Of a stretch of DNA of 64,000 bases, positions 33,395 through 43,111 are shown one piece after another. Below the pieces are notes generated by a model. The model was not told where the DNA came from. It saw nothing but the letters and a program-made list of their open reading frames with translations, and ran no database searches. The translations under genes and the position numbers were made by a program. The stretch covers positions 930,001 to 994,000 of the forward strand of contig JADLSH010000193.1 of NCBI GenBank assembly GCA_016169945.1. Direction: 5' to 3'. This stretch comes from Trachythela sp. YZ-2020 (Eukaryota > Cnidaria > Anthozoa > Malacalcyonacea > Clavulariidae). The stretch's first letter is position 1, and each line of letters opens with the position of its first letter.

Positions 33395-34455
33395 CCAGAA
33401 GGCTCACAAAGACCACAAAGAAGTGTTTTGTAAAACAGTAGTATTTCTTCTGGCAAGTCAGGTGAACATAACTGGAGTGTCTCTACAGATGTCGGCGTCG
33501 GTGTGACAGACTTGGACATCGCTTGTATTTTCCCTCGAATGTGAAGAGCTGCAGTAGGAATCACATGGAAACTCTTGACTTCTCATCATCGCTTTGGATG
33601 CTTGCTCTTGCCTCAACATCAGACATCTTAGAATTGTAAACAAAATTTCCTTTCCGAAAATTTCCACAAGATGCTCGAAATTTCCCAAACAGATCCTTGA
33701 AAAATCTTGAAATGTTGCTCAAATTATGCTCTACTTTTCCGAAAAGATGCTTGATTTTTAGAAAGTTGCTCTTCGTAGTTTATAAGTATAATAAAGTATA
33801 TAGTCTATATATTTTCGCGGTTACATTCCTCAAAATAAGAAATTATTTGGAAATTGTTGGCTTTGTTGCTCGTAACTAAAAAAGTTGCCGGCTCAAACAT
33901 TTGTTGCTCATATAAGGAAAAGTTACTGAAAAGTTGCCGACCATCTTGTGGAAATCCCTAATTTTGCCTGAGCTGTGTAACTTTCAATATCGTCTGCTAT
34001 TCCACCTGCACATATGAATTCAGACTTGTATAATTTAAGAATCAAGGTAGATAACATTGCTTTGTTGTTCATGCCAACGACATCCATCTCGATTAGAGAT
34101 GATATTACGCCAAAGGTGGTGGAATGCAATTGCCTAGTTGAAACTTATTTATACTTCAGTGTAGCCCCTTCACCTTTTTAAAAAATTGACGGCGGCATGA
34201 TTTGTGATACTGGACTTCTTTGGCGATCAGATCAACCTCACTGCTTGCTAATGCTTTGATTCTCTCGTTGTTACCTTTTGGAACTGCTGCATATATGCTA
34301 TCACAACCCTCTTTTGTAAGGCAATCTGACAATGGCTGCACCTTCCAGTTGATGCTTTTACGCGCTGCATTACAAAATATGCAGGAGCTCTTCAATAAAC
34401 CCTTTGTGTTTGATGAATTGGAAGGTATGCAAGAGTTGCACCGAGTTTGTGGCAT
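33395..34455 (-). pseudogene. Decayed multi-copy uncharacterised protein, N-terminal part
   Basis: From 34455 downward: SSCIFCNAARKSINWKVQPL (a CxxC zinc-binding start), SEVDLIAKEVQYHKSCRR with H-x3-C, then after a break TTFGVISSLIEMDVVGMNN and LKLYKSEFICAGGIADDIES. A MITE (33660-33955) interrupts at TAQAK. Beyond it come SDVEARASIQSDDEKSR, KIQAMSKSVTPTPTS and SPDLPEEILLFYKTLLCGL. These look like the N-terminal blocks of the same family whose C-terminal half lies at 10668-13690. Frameshifts and two insertions make it a pseudogene. Confidence 0.55.
33660..33955. mobile_element. MITE with ATTTCCACAAGATG ends, 296 bp
   Basis: ATTTCCACAAGATG and CATCTTGTGGAAAT form a perfect 14-bp TIR. The body has many TTGCTC and GTTGCCG motifs. 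It breaks the reading frame of the surrounding decayed gene. No clear target duplication was identified. Confidence 0.65.
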
Positions 34456-34994
34456 TTTTGAGAGAGAATTATTTTTCAGTGGTAACTTGCATTAATTACT
34501 TTCTGTTGAATGTTGACTTCTACAGTTATATCTCTGTAGCAATCAGACTTAAGTGCAAGGCTGTACTCTGCTGCCCTTTTGAGTGCACCCCATGTTTTGT
34601 CCACAAACATTTTTAATGACTAATCTTGACTTGTCTTGCAAGTAATACATTCATGTTGCATACTTGATAGGTTGCTTCATGACTGGCAATGTTGTGATGT
34701 CTCTCATCATCTATTGTTGTGTCTGTTGCCTTAGAAAGAACAAAAACCAGTTTAGTGAAGTTCGAAAGGTAAAAAATTCTTTTTAAAGAAAATGGCCCTT
34801 TTTATCGTCAATTTCAGACCAAATTTCAATAATAACAGTAAGTGATCTCTTTTGTCTATTTAAGAAGTAAAGTTGAGTTATGTACAGCTATCATTTATTG
34901 TTGAAAGTGTGCTGAGTTTTATATTTTTGACTTGGGTCGACCATATTTTTCTTACATGACATTTCTCTAACCCTAACCATATCTGACACTTTCC

Positions 34995-34997
<3 letters not shown>
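34456..34997. other. No gene seen; telomere-like motif at the end
   Basis: AT-rich. CTAACCCTAACCATATCTGA at about 34972 resembles sequence at 36578, placing the LINE between two parts of one repeat. Confidence 0.45.

Positions 34998-35021
<24 letters not shown>
34998..35021 (-). repeat. (TAA)8 LINE tail
   Basis: Eight TAA units at the 3' side of the minus-strand LINE, equivalent to an (ATT)n tail. Confidence 0.85.
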
Positions 35022-35025
<4 letters not shown>

Positions 35026-36545
35026 GAATTTTTATACAGGATAACCTATCAGTATACTATAATACTGTTATCATTAGGGTCCTGTATCTAAATACTATAA
35101 AATTATTAAAATACATGCAAGGAAATAAATAAATATTATATATATTCAAGTTAAAATACTATTAAGAATGCATGCATGCATGGCGTTAAAAATGTTCATC
35201 TAAAAATTATCTGAATAAAACCCTAGATTCAGGTTTTCTAGTTGATAGTGGAAGTTCATTAAAAGTATTTGCTGCCATGAAATTATAACTTTTACTATAC
35301 GTCCAAACTCTGTTCTTACTCTTGGTAGTTTGACAGACACATGATTGTTTCTTGTGAGATATACATGATTCTTTTTTTCAAAAGTATTCTTATAAATATC
35401 ACAAACATTGTTATGAAGGCAGTCAAATACAAAGCTGCAGGCCTTTTTCTTTACTATTACTATACTAGGACAATTTCTTGTTATGATATTGAAGCTACGT
35501 TGCTCAGCATTGTATATCTTGTTTCTTCTCGTTTCGGACCACGCAAGTGTCACTGCATGAGCTACAGTACGTAAAAACAGGCATAATCATTGCTTGATAA
35601 ATCCTTTCAGCACTATAAACATACAGCTTCGAATGCGTTGGAGAAAATTTACTATTCCTGCTTCCTTCTTACACATTACATCTTTACACAAGATGTTGTA
35701 GTGTTTATAATTTTTTCTTTGATCTTAATGACAAGCGGCCTTCCGTGAAGAAGATTAAGCCGCTTTCCCGTGCCAAAAACCATTGCCTCAGTTTTTCCTG
35801 CTTTTAAATTAATAATCAATTCATTGTTACACGCCCAGTTTGAAAAGTTGTTAATATCCTCATTAAAATTTTGCTCGATTTTATTAAAATCCTTTGAGGA
35901 TGTAAATATTATGGTATCATCTGCATAAGTAATAACTTTCGTGTGGTGCAGGGACTGGTGTACATCGTTAAAGTGAATAAGGAAAAGCAAAGGACCAATA
36001 ATAGATCCTTGTTGGGCACCATTGAATATAGGATATTAATTAGATAGGGACCAATGATACTGAACAACCCGTTTCCGAAGAAATAAGTAATCTGTAAACC
36101 ATTTCAATTCAGTACCAAATATTCCATAAGATGGGAGCTTGTTTAAGAGACCTGAATGACTAATCGCGTCAAACGCCTTTGACAAGTCTATAAAGATTGC
36201 ACCCGTAAGCTTTCCAGCATCTGCCTCTTTTCTAATCTGATCTATAAAATATGTAACGGCAAGCTCTGTTGATCGATTTTTACGGAAACCGAACTGATAC
36301 TTAGAAAGTAAGACACTGGTTTCCATGTAATGAATCAATTGATCATGGACCATTTTCTCCAAAATCTTTGAAAAAATTGGAAGGACTGATATGGGCCTGT
36401 AGTTGTCAAGGACTGTCCGAGGTCCAGATTTATATAAGGGTATCACCTTGGCAACTTTCCAATCTGTTGGTACAACTCCAGTTTTTAATGACAGGTTAAC
36501 CAGATGTGTAAGAGGTTTAGCCAGAATTTCAGCAGCATATCTCTC
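35022..36545 (-). pseudogene. CR1/L2-like LINE, 5' truncated, decayed
   Basis: Minus-strand frames give the RT in order: VIPLYKSGPRTVLDNYRPIS and LPIFSKILEKMVHDQL (36440-36340), QFGFRKNRSTELAV, GAIFIDLSKAFDAISHSGLL (36200), then after a frameshift near 36010 VITYADDTIIF with the catalytic YADD box (35930), WACNNELIINLKAGKTEAM, and C-terminal NIITRNCPSIVIVKKKACSF (35490). The endonuclease is absent. A 3' UTR leads to the (TAA)n tail. The element lies within degenerate telomere-like repeats, seen on both sides. Confidence 0.85.
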
Positions 36546-37030
36546 TCTCTAACACTTTCTCTATCTCACTCTCTAACCATAACCATATCTAACAATCCTT
36601 AGCCCTAACCCTAATGCTTGCCTAAACCGTTAATCTAACGCTAACCTTAACTCTAACACTAACCTCTAGCTCTAACTCTCACAACAAGGTTAAGCTGAGG
36701 GATGTGATCATTAGCTAGAGCTAAGTTAATATTAGGTTTAGGGTTATCGCTTGCGTTAGTGGTAGTGGTAGTGGTAGTTTTAAGGTTAGCGTTAGGTTAA
36801 CGGTTTAGGTAAGCGTTAGAGCTAGGGATTGTTAGATATGGTTAAAATTAGAGAGTGAGATAGAGAAAGTGTTAGATATGGTTAGGATTAGAGAAAGGAT
36901 TAGGGAACGGGTTATAATTAGAGAGAGGGTTGGGGTTAGAGAGGGGGTTAAGGTTAGGGTTTGCGTTAGAAAGAGGTATAGGGAATGGATTAGAGTTAGA
37001 GAGAGGGTTGGGTTAGAGAAAGGGTCTTGT
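36546..37030. repeat. Degenerate TTAGGG/GTTAGAG array, inverted halves
   Basis: 36546-36680 is rich in CTAACC-type units and 36740-37030 in GGTTAG and GTTAGAGA units. Segments such as ACACTTTCTCTATCTCACTC recur in reverse complement near 36850. It looks like a palindromic, degenerate telomere-type satellite. Confidence 0.7.
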
Positions 37031-37164
37031 ACTTTGTAAAATTAAGTGAGGGAGGTGGGAAGGCTAGAAGAAAGATATCTGTCGGACCGTAATTGTAGAC
37101 AGGGCCACAAAATGTTGGTTCGGGGTTTGGAACTGCCCTCGCGAAGTATGCCCGGCCATCGGGC

Positions 37165-37260
37165 CTAATCGAGTCAAATCGGGCCTGTTCATTCGGGCCA
37201 TTATGAATTATGTATAAGCAGATTACTTATTTGATAATTGTTAAATAGTAGGAATCATAA
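37165..37260 (+). repeat. Direct repeat copy 1
   Basis: AATCGGGCCTGTTCATTCGG followed by ATTATGAATTATGTATAAGC recurs at about 37548-37660. Confidence 0.7.
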
Positions 37261-37547
37261 AATGTATGACATTTAGATGTGTCCCTGCAGGACATTTTTG
37301 TGTCCTGGGTGTCCTTGTAATTGTTTATACATTCAAGAAAGTGACCCTGCGGGACAAATTGTGTCCCGGCAGTCCCGAAACACTACATTGCAAGGGTCCT
37401 CCCACCCAAAGACAACAGACATATGGTTTTGAAAAACATATATTTACAATGTTACTATTTACACACACTTAAATATCTAAAGGAATTGTTGATACACCGT
37501 CCTAAAAAACTTTACGTTTCTGATAAAAAATAACTGAAAGCAATAAT

Positions 37548-37660
37548 CGGGTTAAATCGGGCCTGTTCGTTCGGGCTATTATGAATTATATGAATTATGT
37601 ATAAGCAGATTACTTATTTGATAACTGTTAAATACTAGTTATCATAAATAGATCATTAAC
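37548..37660 (+). repeat. Direct repeat copy 2
   Basis: Second copy of the 37165 repeat, with an extra ATGAATTAT unit. Confidence 0.7.
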
Positions 37661-37945
37661 TGGTTAGCTGCGAAGAAAATAGGAGTTATAGCTAACGACT
37701 AATCGTAGTTTTAACATGAGAAGACGCGAAAGGAATACTGTACTCGGCGAGATCACAACTCGTCAGCAAAATCTGACTCAGATCACAGTGTAGAGATCGG
37801 CAGAAAAAGAAAGTACATAGAGTCTGATGATGCTACGTCAGAAAGCGATTTCTATAATTCCTATAATACCGACAATGAAGTGGAAACTGATGCTATGTCA
37901 GAGAGTGATTTGGATAGTTTAGATAATACTGATAGCGGTGAAGTA

Positions 37946-38171
37946 AATATTCTTGATTTTGTATATAGTTTGTGTGCACTTTTCTTATTCATTTGTAAAT
38001 ATTTGTAGTTTTAAATTACGTCCCACTTGGAAATCAACAATTCAGTTGAAGTGGCTAACGTATTGAAATAAAGTTTTGCCTACCTACCTACCTACCTACC
38101 TACCTACCTACCTACCTACCTACCTACCTACCTACCTACCTACCTACCTACCTACCTACCTACCTACCTAG
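37946..38171 (+). mobile_element. LINE 3' end fragment with (CTAC)n tail
   Basis: CCCACTTGGAAATCAACAAT and TATTGAAATAAAGT are typical of the short UTR just before a CR1-like LINE tail, and a (CTAC)n run follows directly. Only about 140 bp of element is left. The position inside a coding frame shows it inserted into a gene copy. Confidence 0.65.
38084..38169 (+). repeat. (CTAC)n microsatellite
   Basis: About 21 near-perfect CTAC tetramers at the 3' end of the LINE fragment. Confidence 0.95.
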
Positions 38172-38566
38172 ATGGTGAATATGAAAACGATCCGTGGGCA
38201 CCTAATTTAAAAGAGGAAGTATCAAAACGTAATTTAGCAGAATTCGAAGAGCTAACGCAGAACTTTACTGCAGATGGTCTTGCGGAAGAAGAAGCTAAAG
38301 GTAAAGCGTACTTACTTATCCTACCAAAGCTTCGTGAAGACTTGCAGAATATTTATCTGGAACGTCTACTATGGATAACAGACCTTAAGAAAGACCCAAT
38401 ACACAAAACGATTATGGAAACGAGGGATGCATTTGTGAGAGATGATAACTTTGACCCGGAAGAAGCATTAGAGGCTGCTATTGATAAGAGAAAATTTCTT
38501 TTGAAAAATATTTTCAGAGACCAGCGTTATCCTGATGCACACGAAAATAGTGACAATGACTCTTAA

Positions 38567-39227
38567 TAGTTGTTTGCTTGTGCTTGTCTTGTGCACGTTT
38601 AAATGAGCTACCTTGAACGGCATGCTCTTAGAAGTAGATTATATTTACTTGTAAGTTCTAAATCGAAATAAATTTGTTTTCCAAAACGTAACTCTGTGTG
38701 TTTAACTTTTTTTCTCCTAACGCTAACTCCCGAACTTTTAGCAGCAAGTTGTGCGTATGCCAGAATTTGGAGTTCTAACGCCCGCGCAATACGATATCTA
38801 TAACAAATTAGTAGAATCATACTAGTATACTATTGCAAATGCTGTAATTTGATTGGCTACGCTACTCGCTATCTAATTGTCGATAAATAGCGAGTAGCGA
38901 AATAGCCATCTCCTCGGCGCGATTTTTTGCGAATTTATCGAAATAAATTATGAAAAACGTTTTGAAATACTGTTTTCTTGCTGGTTTCTACTAAAACAAT
39001 TAGATTATTCGCTCTCGATTTCTATGAGATGATAGTTCATTCGGGCTTCGCCCTCATCAACTATCACCTCATAGAAATCTTGAGCTCATAATCTAATTGT
39101 TAATTGGATAACACTTAATAAACTCCTGCATTTATTTTTTTCACCTCTTACAATTAACTATATGACTAGAGTTTTGAGTTACACATGGAACTATACCGCA
39201 AAGTACAAAATATATAGAGAAAGGTTT
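38567..39227. other. No gene; hairpin at 39003-39107
   Basis: GATTTCTATGAGATGATAGT and ACTATCACCTCATAGAAATC form a hairpin around GGGCTTCGCCC. The segment near 38840-38935 (TAAATAGCGAGTAGCG, CATCTCCTCGGCGCG) is shared with 31905-32020. Confidence 0.55.
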
Positions 39228-39309
39228 GTCGGAAGCAGGAATCGAACACTCGCATGGAACTGCATAATGGAACTTAAATCCATCGCCTTAACCACTCGGC
39301 CATTCCGAC
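39228..39309 (-). tRNA. tRNA-Leu(UAA)-like
   Basis: The 82-nt minus-strand sequence has a perfect 7-bp acceptor stem (GTCGGAA/TTCCGAC), A box TGGCCGAGTGG, a D-arm, an anticodon stem ATGGA/TCCAT with loop TTTAAGT (anticodon TAA) and a long variable arm as in class II tRNAs. The B-box region TGTTCGATTCC keeps TTCGATT, but the T stem (GAGTG against CCTGC) pairs poorly. It may be a decayed tRNA, a tRNA-derived SINE head, or a functional gene with an unusual T arm. Confidence 0.6.
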
Positions 39310-39785
39310 TATTCATTTCTCGTGCGAAAATTATAGATATAAATCACATCAGTCAAGTTCAATCGTAAAAGCGACGCAATGTGTTTAAAGCAGTAGGACC
39401 AAGTTGCATAATCAATGAGAGAAATGTGATGTCAATCCCGCGCATGGGACTGGATTATAACAAGTTTAAAGTACAAAATATACTATGTAAATTAGACTTA
39501 GTTGCTTTCACCTAACAACACATAGCAACGCACAGCAACTGCTAAACTTATTTTTATATACAATGTTTGTATGAAAACTATGAACTCTAAAATAACTACA
39601 CGTCGTTTATATTGAACATTTATTTAAAATAAAATTATTCACAGTAACAAATGTCAAGTTCATGTTATATTACGATATCCATTAATGAAAGTTTCTAATA
39701 ATCCTTCTCCACAGCTTTTGTAAGTGAGGTTATTGGTAATTCTCCCATATACTCGGCATATGCATCGTGTGGTTTCTCCCGTCCA
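39310..39785. other. No gene seen
   Basis: AT-rich spacer between the tRNA-like gene and the zinc-finger relic. Confidence 0.4.
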
Positions 39786-40430
39786 CTAGTAAAGGTAAGC
39801 CCAGTCTCGGATACCATGTGCGTGTACAGCGGTAGACTGCTTTGTAATATACCAACTCTTTCGATGACTGTTTTGATCTTGGTTGAAAGGGTTCTCTAGC
39901 TGTGTCGAGTTTCCATTCGACAAAACCACAAGCGTCTTCCTTCGTGCAGCAATAAAACAAACAATTTTGGTTTGGGCCATCTTTCTTGACTTTCCGCACG
40001 CACCACACCATATTTACCGTATAGGCACACAGGTCTAGGACTTTCAAATACATCTCCCCATGATTGCCAAAAACGAACACGAATTCTCTCGCTCAGAACA
40101 AACGAAGAACGGCTGTCCATAGTTTTGCTTCGTTCATCTTGTGTTTAACCGTTCGCAACAGTTTGCCAGTTTTTGATGTGTAGGACAGATAGGACGTACG
40201 TACACAGCCACTTCCACGAAAAGCTGCAACAGCTTTCGCATACATGTAACAGTCTCCTTTCGAGCAAAAGAACTCACAGCTAGGCCTTTGTCCAGAGAAC
40301 CAAAATGCTCCATATTGTGTAGTCGAGGTTCATGTAGGCTTTGAGGCTATCCATGTTGGCACTCCATCGTATTACTTCAGCAGTTGAGAAATGACGCTCA
40401 AACAAAGCTTGGAAAAATATACAAGGACGC
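39786..40430 (-). pseudogene. GRF-type zinc finger protein relic
   Basis: Minus-strand frames contain CVRKVKKDGPNQNCLFYCC followed by CGFVEW (near 40000-39900), the GRF finger pattern (VKKDGPNxGR-FY-C ... CxFFxW). Upstream in another frame is NYGQPFFVCSERENSCSF (40125-40075), a second GRF half. Further up are GDCYMYAKAVAAFRGSGC and FERHFSTAEVIRWSANMDSL. Frameshifts separate the parts. GRF fingers bind nucleic acid in TTF2, TOP3A and ZGRF1-like proteins and in some transposon proteins. The host protein is not recognised. Confidence 0.5.
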
Positions 40431-41338
40431 TTAGCTATTATGACGTATTTACAAAAACTCTAAACTCAGCAAAATTATTGTTTGTTCGCCCAAACACGTC
40501 CCGGTTGCTTGCGTAACCGCCGGTAATCTTATCCCAGTTTTTCCATAAGGATCCTTTGACTTAATACCCTATAATTAATTAAGCTTTTGTGTCTTGCACA
40601 TGTGATAGTTTACCGTAGCAACATGTGCATCAAAATATTTGTTTCTAACGCCAAAACTACATACAATCTTTGTATGAAAACTATGCTTGTAAAACTTATT
40701 GAAAAACTCGCTTGCAAAACTTGTTGAACTCTCGCTTATATGCTTTTCACATTTTGCATACACTTTGGTATATATAACCGCTTGAAACTTTGTAAACTTA
40801 TTAGGTAAAGCGTCGCTGTATTGGTTGTCTAAGAAAGCCGTTTGTTATTACTTCCCATATTCTATAACACTTCACTAGATACGAATTTATTAATAATAAG
40901 GAGTTTATAAGTCGAAAAGTCTACGATAACAAAGCCATATTTCTGCACACAAAATATGCTGAACTCAGCAAAATTCGCCTTGCCTGGTGTTGTTCTATGA
41001 CGTCATTGCATAAATAATGTACTCATCCTCATATGCTAATGATGTTTGAATATATTAATGATGTTGCGTGCCTCATATGTTAAGATGATGCGCCGCCACA
41101 TCTGCAAATGATGATGCGCTCCTCGCGCCCCCTTTGCGCCTCCTCAAAAATCCGGATCGATCGGTACCAATATTACTACTATGTCCTCTTACATTTGAAT
41201 ATATATTGCTTCCTGTACATACATTATTCAGCCCACTCTCCGTTGGGGCTTTTCAGTGACCGATTACATCAAGTATCTCGCTTAGCTATATTATGTACGT
41301 AGCCTACATTATCTATTTTTATAACAATTGTGATATTT
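40431..41338. other. No gene seen
   Basis: AT-rich with GATGATG-rich stretches near 41030-41115. No recognisable coding. Confidence 0.4.
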
Positions 41339-41675
41339 AACAGTTATTCTACGAACTCGAGTCGTATATGAGCTGATAGCCGACGGGGCGCGAAAGCGAC
41401 GAGTCGGCTATCAGTGTTGGAAATGTGTAGCGCAACACTATTCACAATAGTCACAAGTTTTAATGGTATTTATTAAAGTTTAAATCACAAAAATCACCGC
41501 TTATAAATATGTATTTTTCTCTCTCACGTTCACACCACGTTGGTTGCCCTGGCAACCAGAACTCGATTCAGACTCCGTCCGCGCGAGTCAATCTAATTAC
41601 TATTCTAAATCAATAATTATGCAAAATATTTAACACCAGTCATATACGACAAGAGTGAGTAGAATAACTGTTTTA
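41339..41675. mobile_element. Foldback element with AACAGTTATTCTAC ends
   Basis: AACAGTTATTCTAC at the left and GTAGAATAACTGTT at the right, with CTCGTATATGA-type sequence continuing the inverted repeat inward. A hairpin GCTGATAGCCGAC/GTCGGCTATCAG with apex GGGCGCGAAAGCG lies near the left end. Confidence 0.6.
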
Positions 41676-41839
41676 TTATATAGGCCTACACAAGCTCTGG
41701 ATATATTTTGGCGTAATTTTTTCATGTAAAACTTGAATTTCCTCTTCATTTAATTGTCCAAATCTGCCAGCCATTTTTCTACTTTTCACACATGAGTGTG
41801 ATGAGCATAGTCCTCAGCGAAGCCACCGAAGCCCCATCC

Positions 41840-42030
41840 TGTCGAAATCGTTAAGAAAATATATTTCTGGGTTTTACAAAGTTGTTTTAGCTAGTGATTT
41901 CTTTTATTGACAATTTATATACTAGTCACTTATTATACGTATTTTTAGACGGAATGTTTCGGACCGGCCAACTCAGACTGAATTAAGTAGTGTAATTTTA
42001 CAATTTGGGACCGACTTTTCTGATAAATTT
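41840..42030 (-). mobile_element. Relic of the 55674-type hAT element
   Basis: In reverse complement this stretch matches 55730-55880: GTCGGTCCCAAATTGTAAAA, then TACTTAATTC, GTCTAAAAA and TCAATAAAAGAAATCA. Ends are missing. Confidence 0.6.
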
Positions 42031-43111
42031 ACAAATTTAGAACAGCATTTATAATTTCAGATGCTTTGGAGTCAGCATGTACAAAAGTATCGATGATAGC
42101 TTTTTGCCACCTTGAAGTATGAATGAATTACAGCATGATTAATTTTATGCTATAGCTCTGTTCCCGGTTCAGTTGTTTGTCATTTAGTATCATTCGTTTG
42201 AATTAATTGAATTATATCGGTTACTGATTTGGGCGAAAATATCAAACAGGACAAATATATTGGTGACTAGTTAATTCTTTAGTAAAGAGTTGACAAGAAG
42301 GAAACAAGTAATAGTGGAGTGCAATGGGGCCATGAGTACCGCGTGAGAAAAAAGGCCTCTAATTTCGTTTCTGTATAAAGAGGAATAAACGAGGTTGAGT
42401 GATGCCAGGCCCTAAAACACCATGAGCCTGCATGGCGTAACCGTCACCGACACGTAACCTTCTCTTGTTAAGTGACGGCTATAGGGTTTAGTTTTTGGGT
42501 ATTTTAGTTTCCTAAAAGGAAACGAGGTTGGTTTCAGTCATGCAATGTAATATTTATCCCTTTGTTGGATATTTAGTGTCCACGGGACATGAAAGGATTT
42601 TAGGATAGGTTAAGATGTTATGCTGCAAAATGTCTCAACTTGTTACATATATATAATGTCTGAAATCCTTTATCGATATATGCAGATATTATACTTTTCT
42701 GAGCGAGGCGTAGTATTTCTATGCCTGTTCGGAAATACACATTTTAGCTAAATAAATATTGAGTTTTTTACATGCGTTCAAGTGAAACTATTTTACAGTT
42801 TGATACTTCTGACCAAATGATATATCAAAATCTCTCAAAATGCAAAATATCTCACAAAATCCTCAAAATTGAGCCAAAATGTCGACGCCTTTAAAATCCG
42901 TGGAAATATTAGCAAAAAACCCCAAAATCCCTGGATTTATTGCAGGGATTTTGATATCCCAAAAATCCTCGTACGCTTCATTTGCAGAGTAATATACCCC
43001 TCGACTTTACATTATACATTCATAATTCGTCAGACGGACGGATCGTCTCTAATATAAATCGGATCATTCTTGTTAGTTCATAGTTTTTGCACACTTTTAC
43101 ATATTTTTAAT
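42031..43111. other. No gene seen
   Basis: No recognisable frame. GGGATTTTGATATCCC-type short palindromes occur near 42930-42965. Confidence 0.4.

Larger units (their letters stand above)
37717..38566 (+). pseudogene. Acidic uncharacterised protein split by a LINE 3' end
   Basis: A coding frame reads IGRKRKYIESDDATSESD and ESDLDSLDNTDSGE up to about 37945, then resumes at 38172 as YENDPWAPNLKEEVSK, LILPKLREDLQNIYLERL, LWITDLKKDPIHKTI, FDPEEALEAAIDKRKFLLK, to TAA at 38564. GGTGAA stands on both sides of the insertion and fits a short target duplication that restores SGE-YEN. A possible start ATG is at 37717 but needs a one-base shift near 37735. The DP-x-KTI / EEA-x-A-x-KRKFLL pattern matches an uncharacterised multi-copy invertebrate family I recall; no function is known to me. 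Confidence 0.5.
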
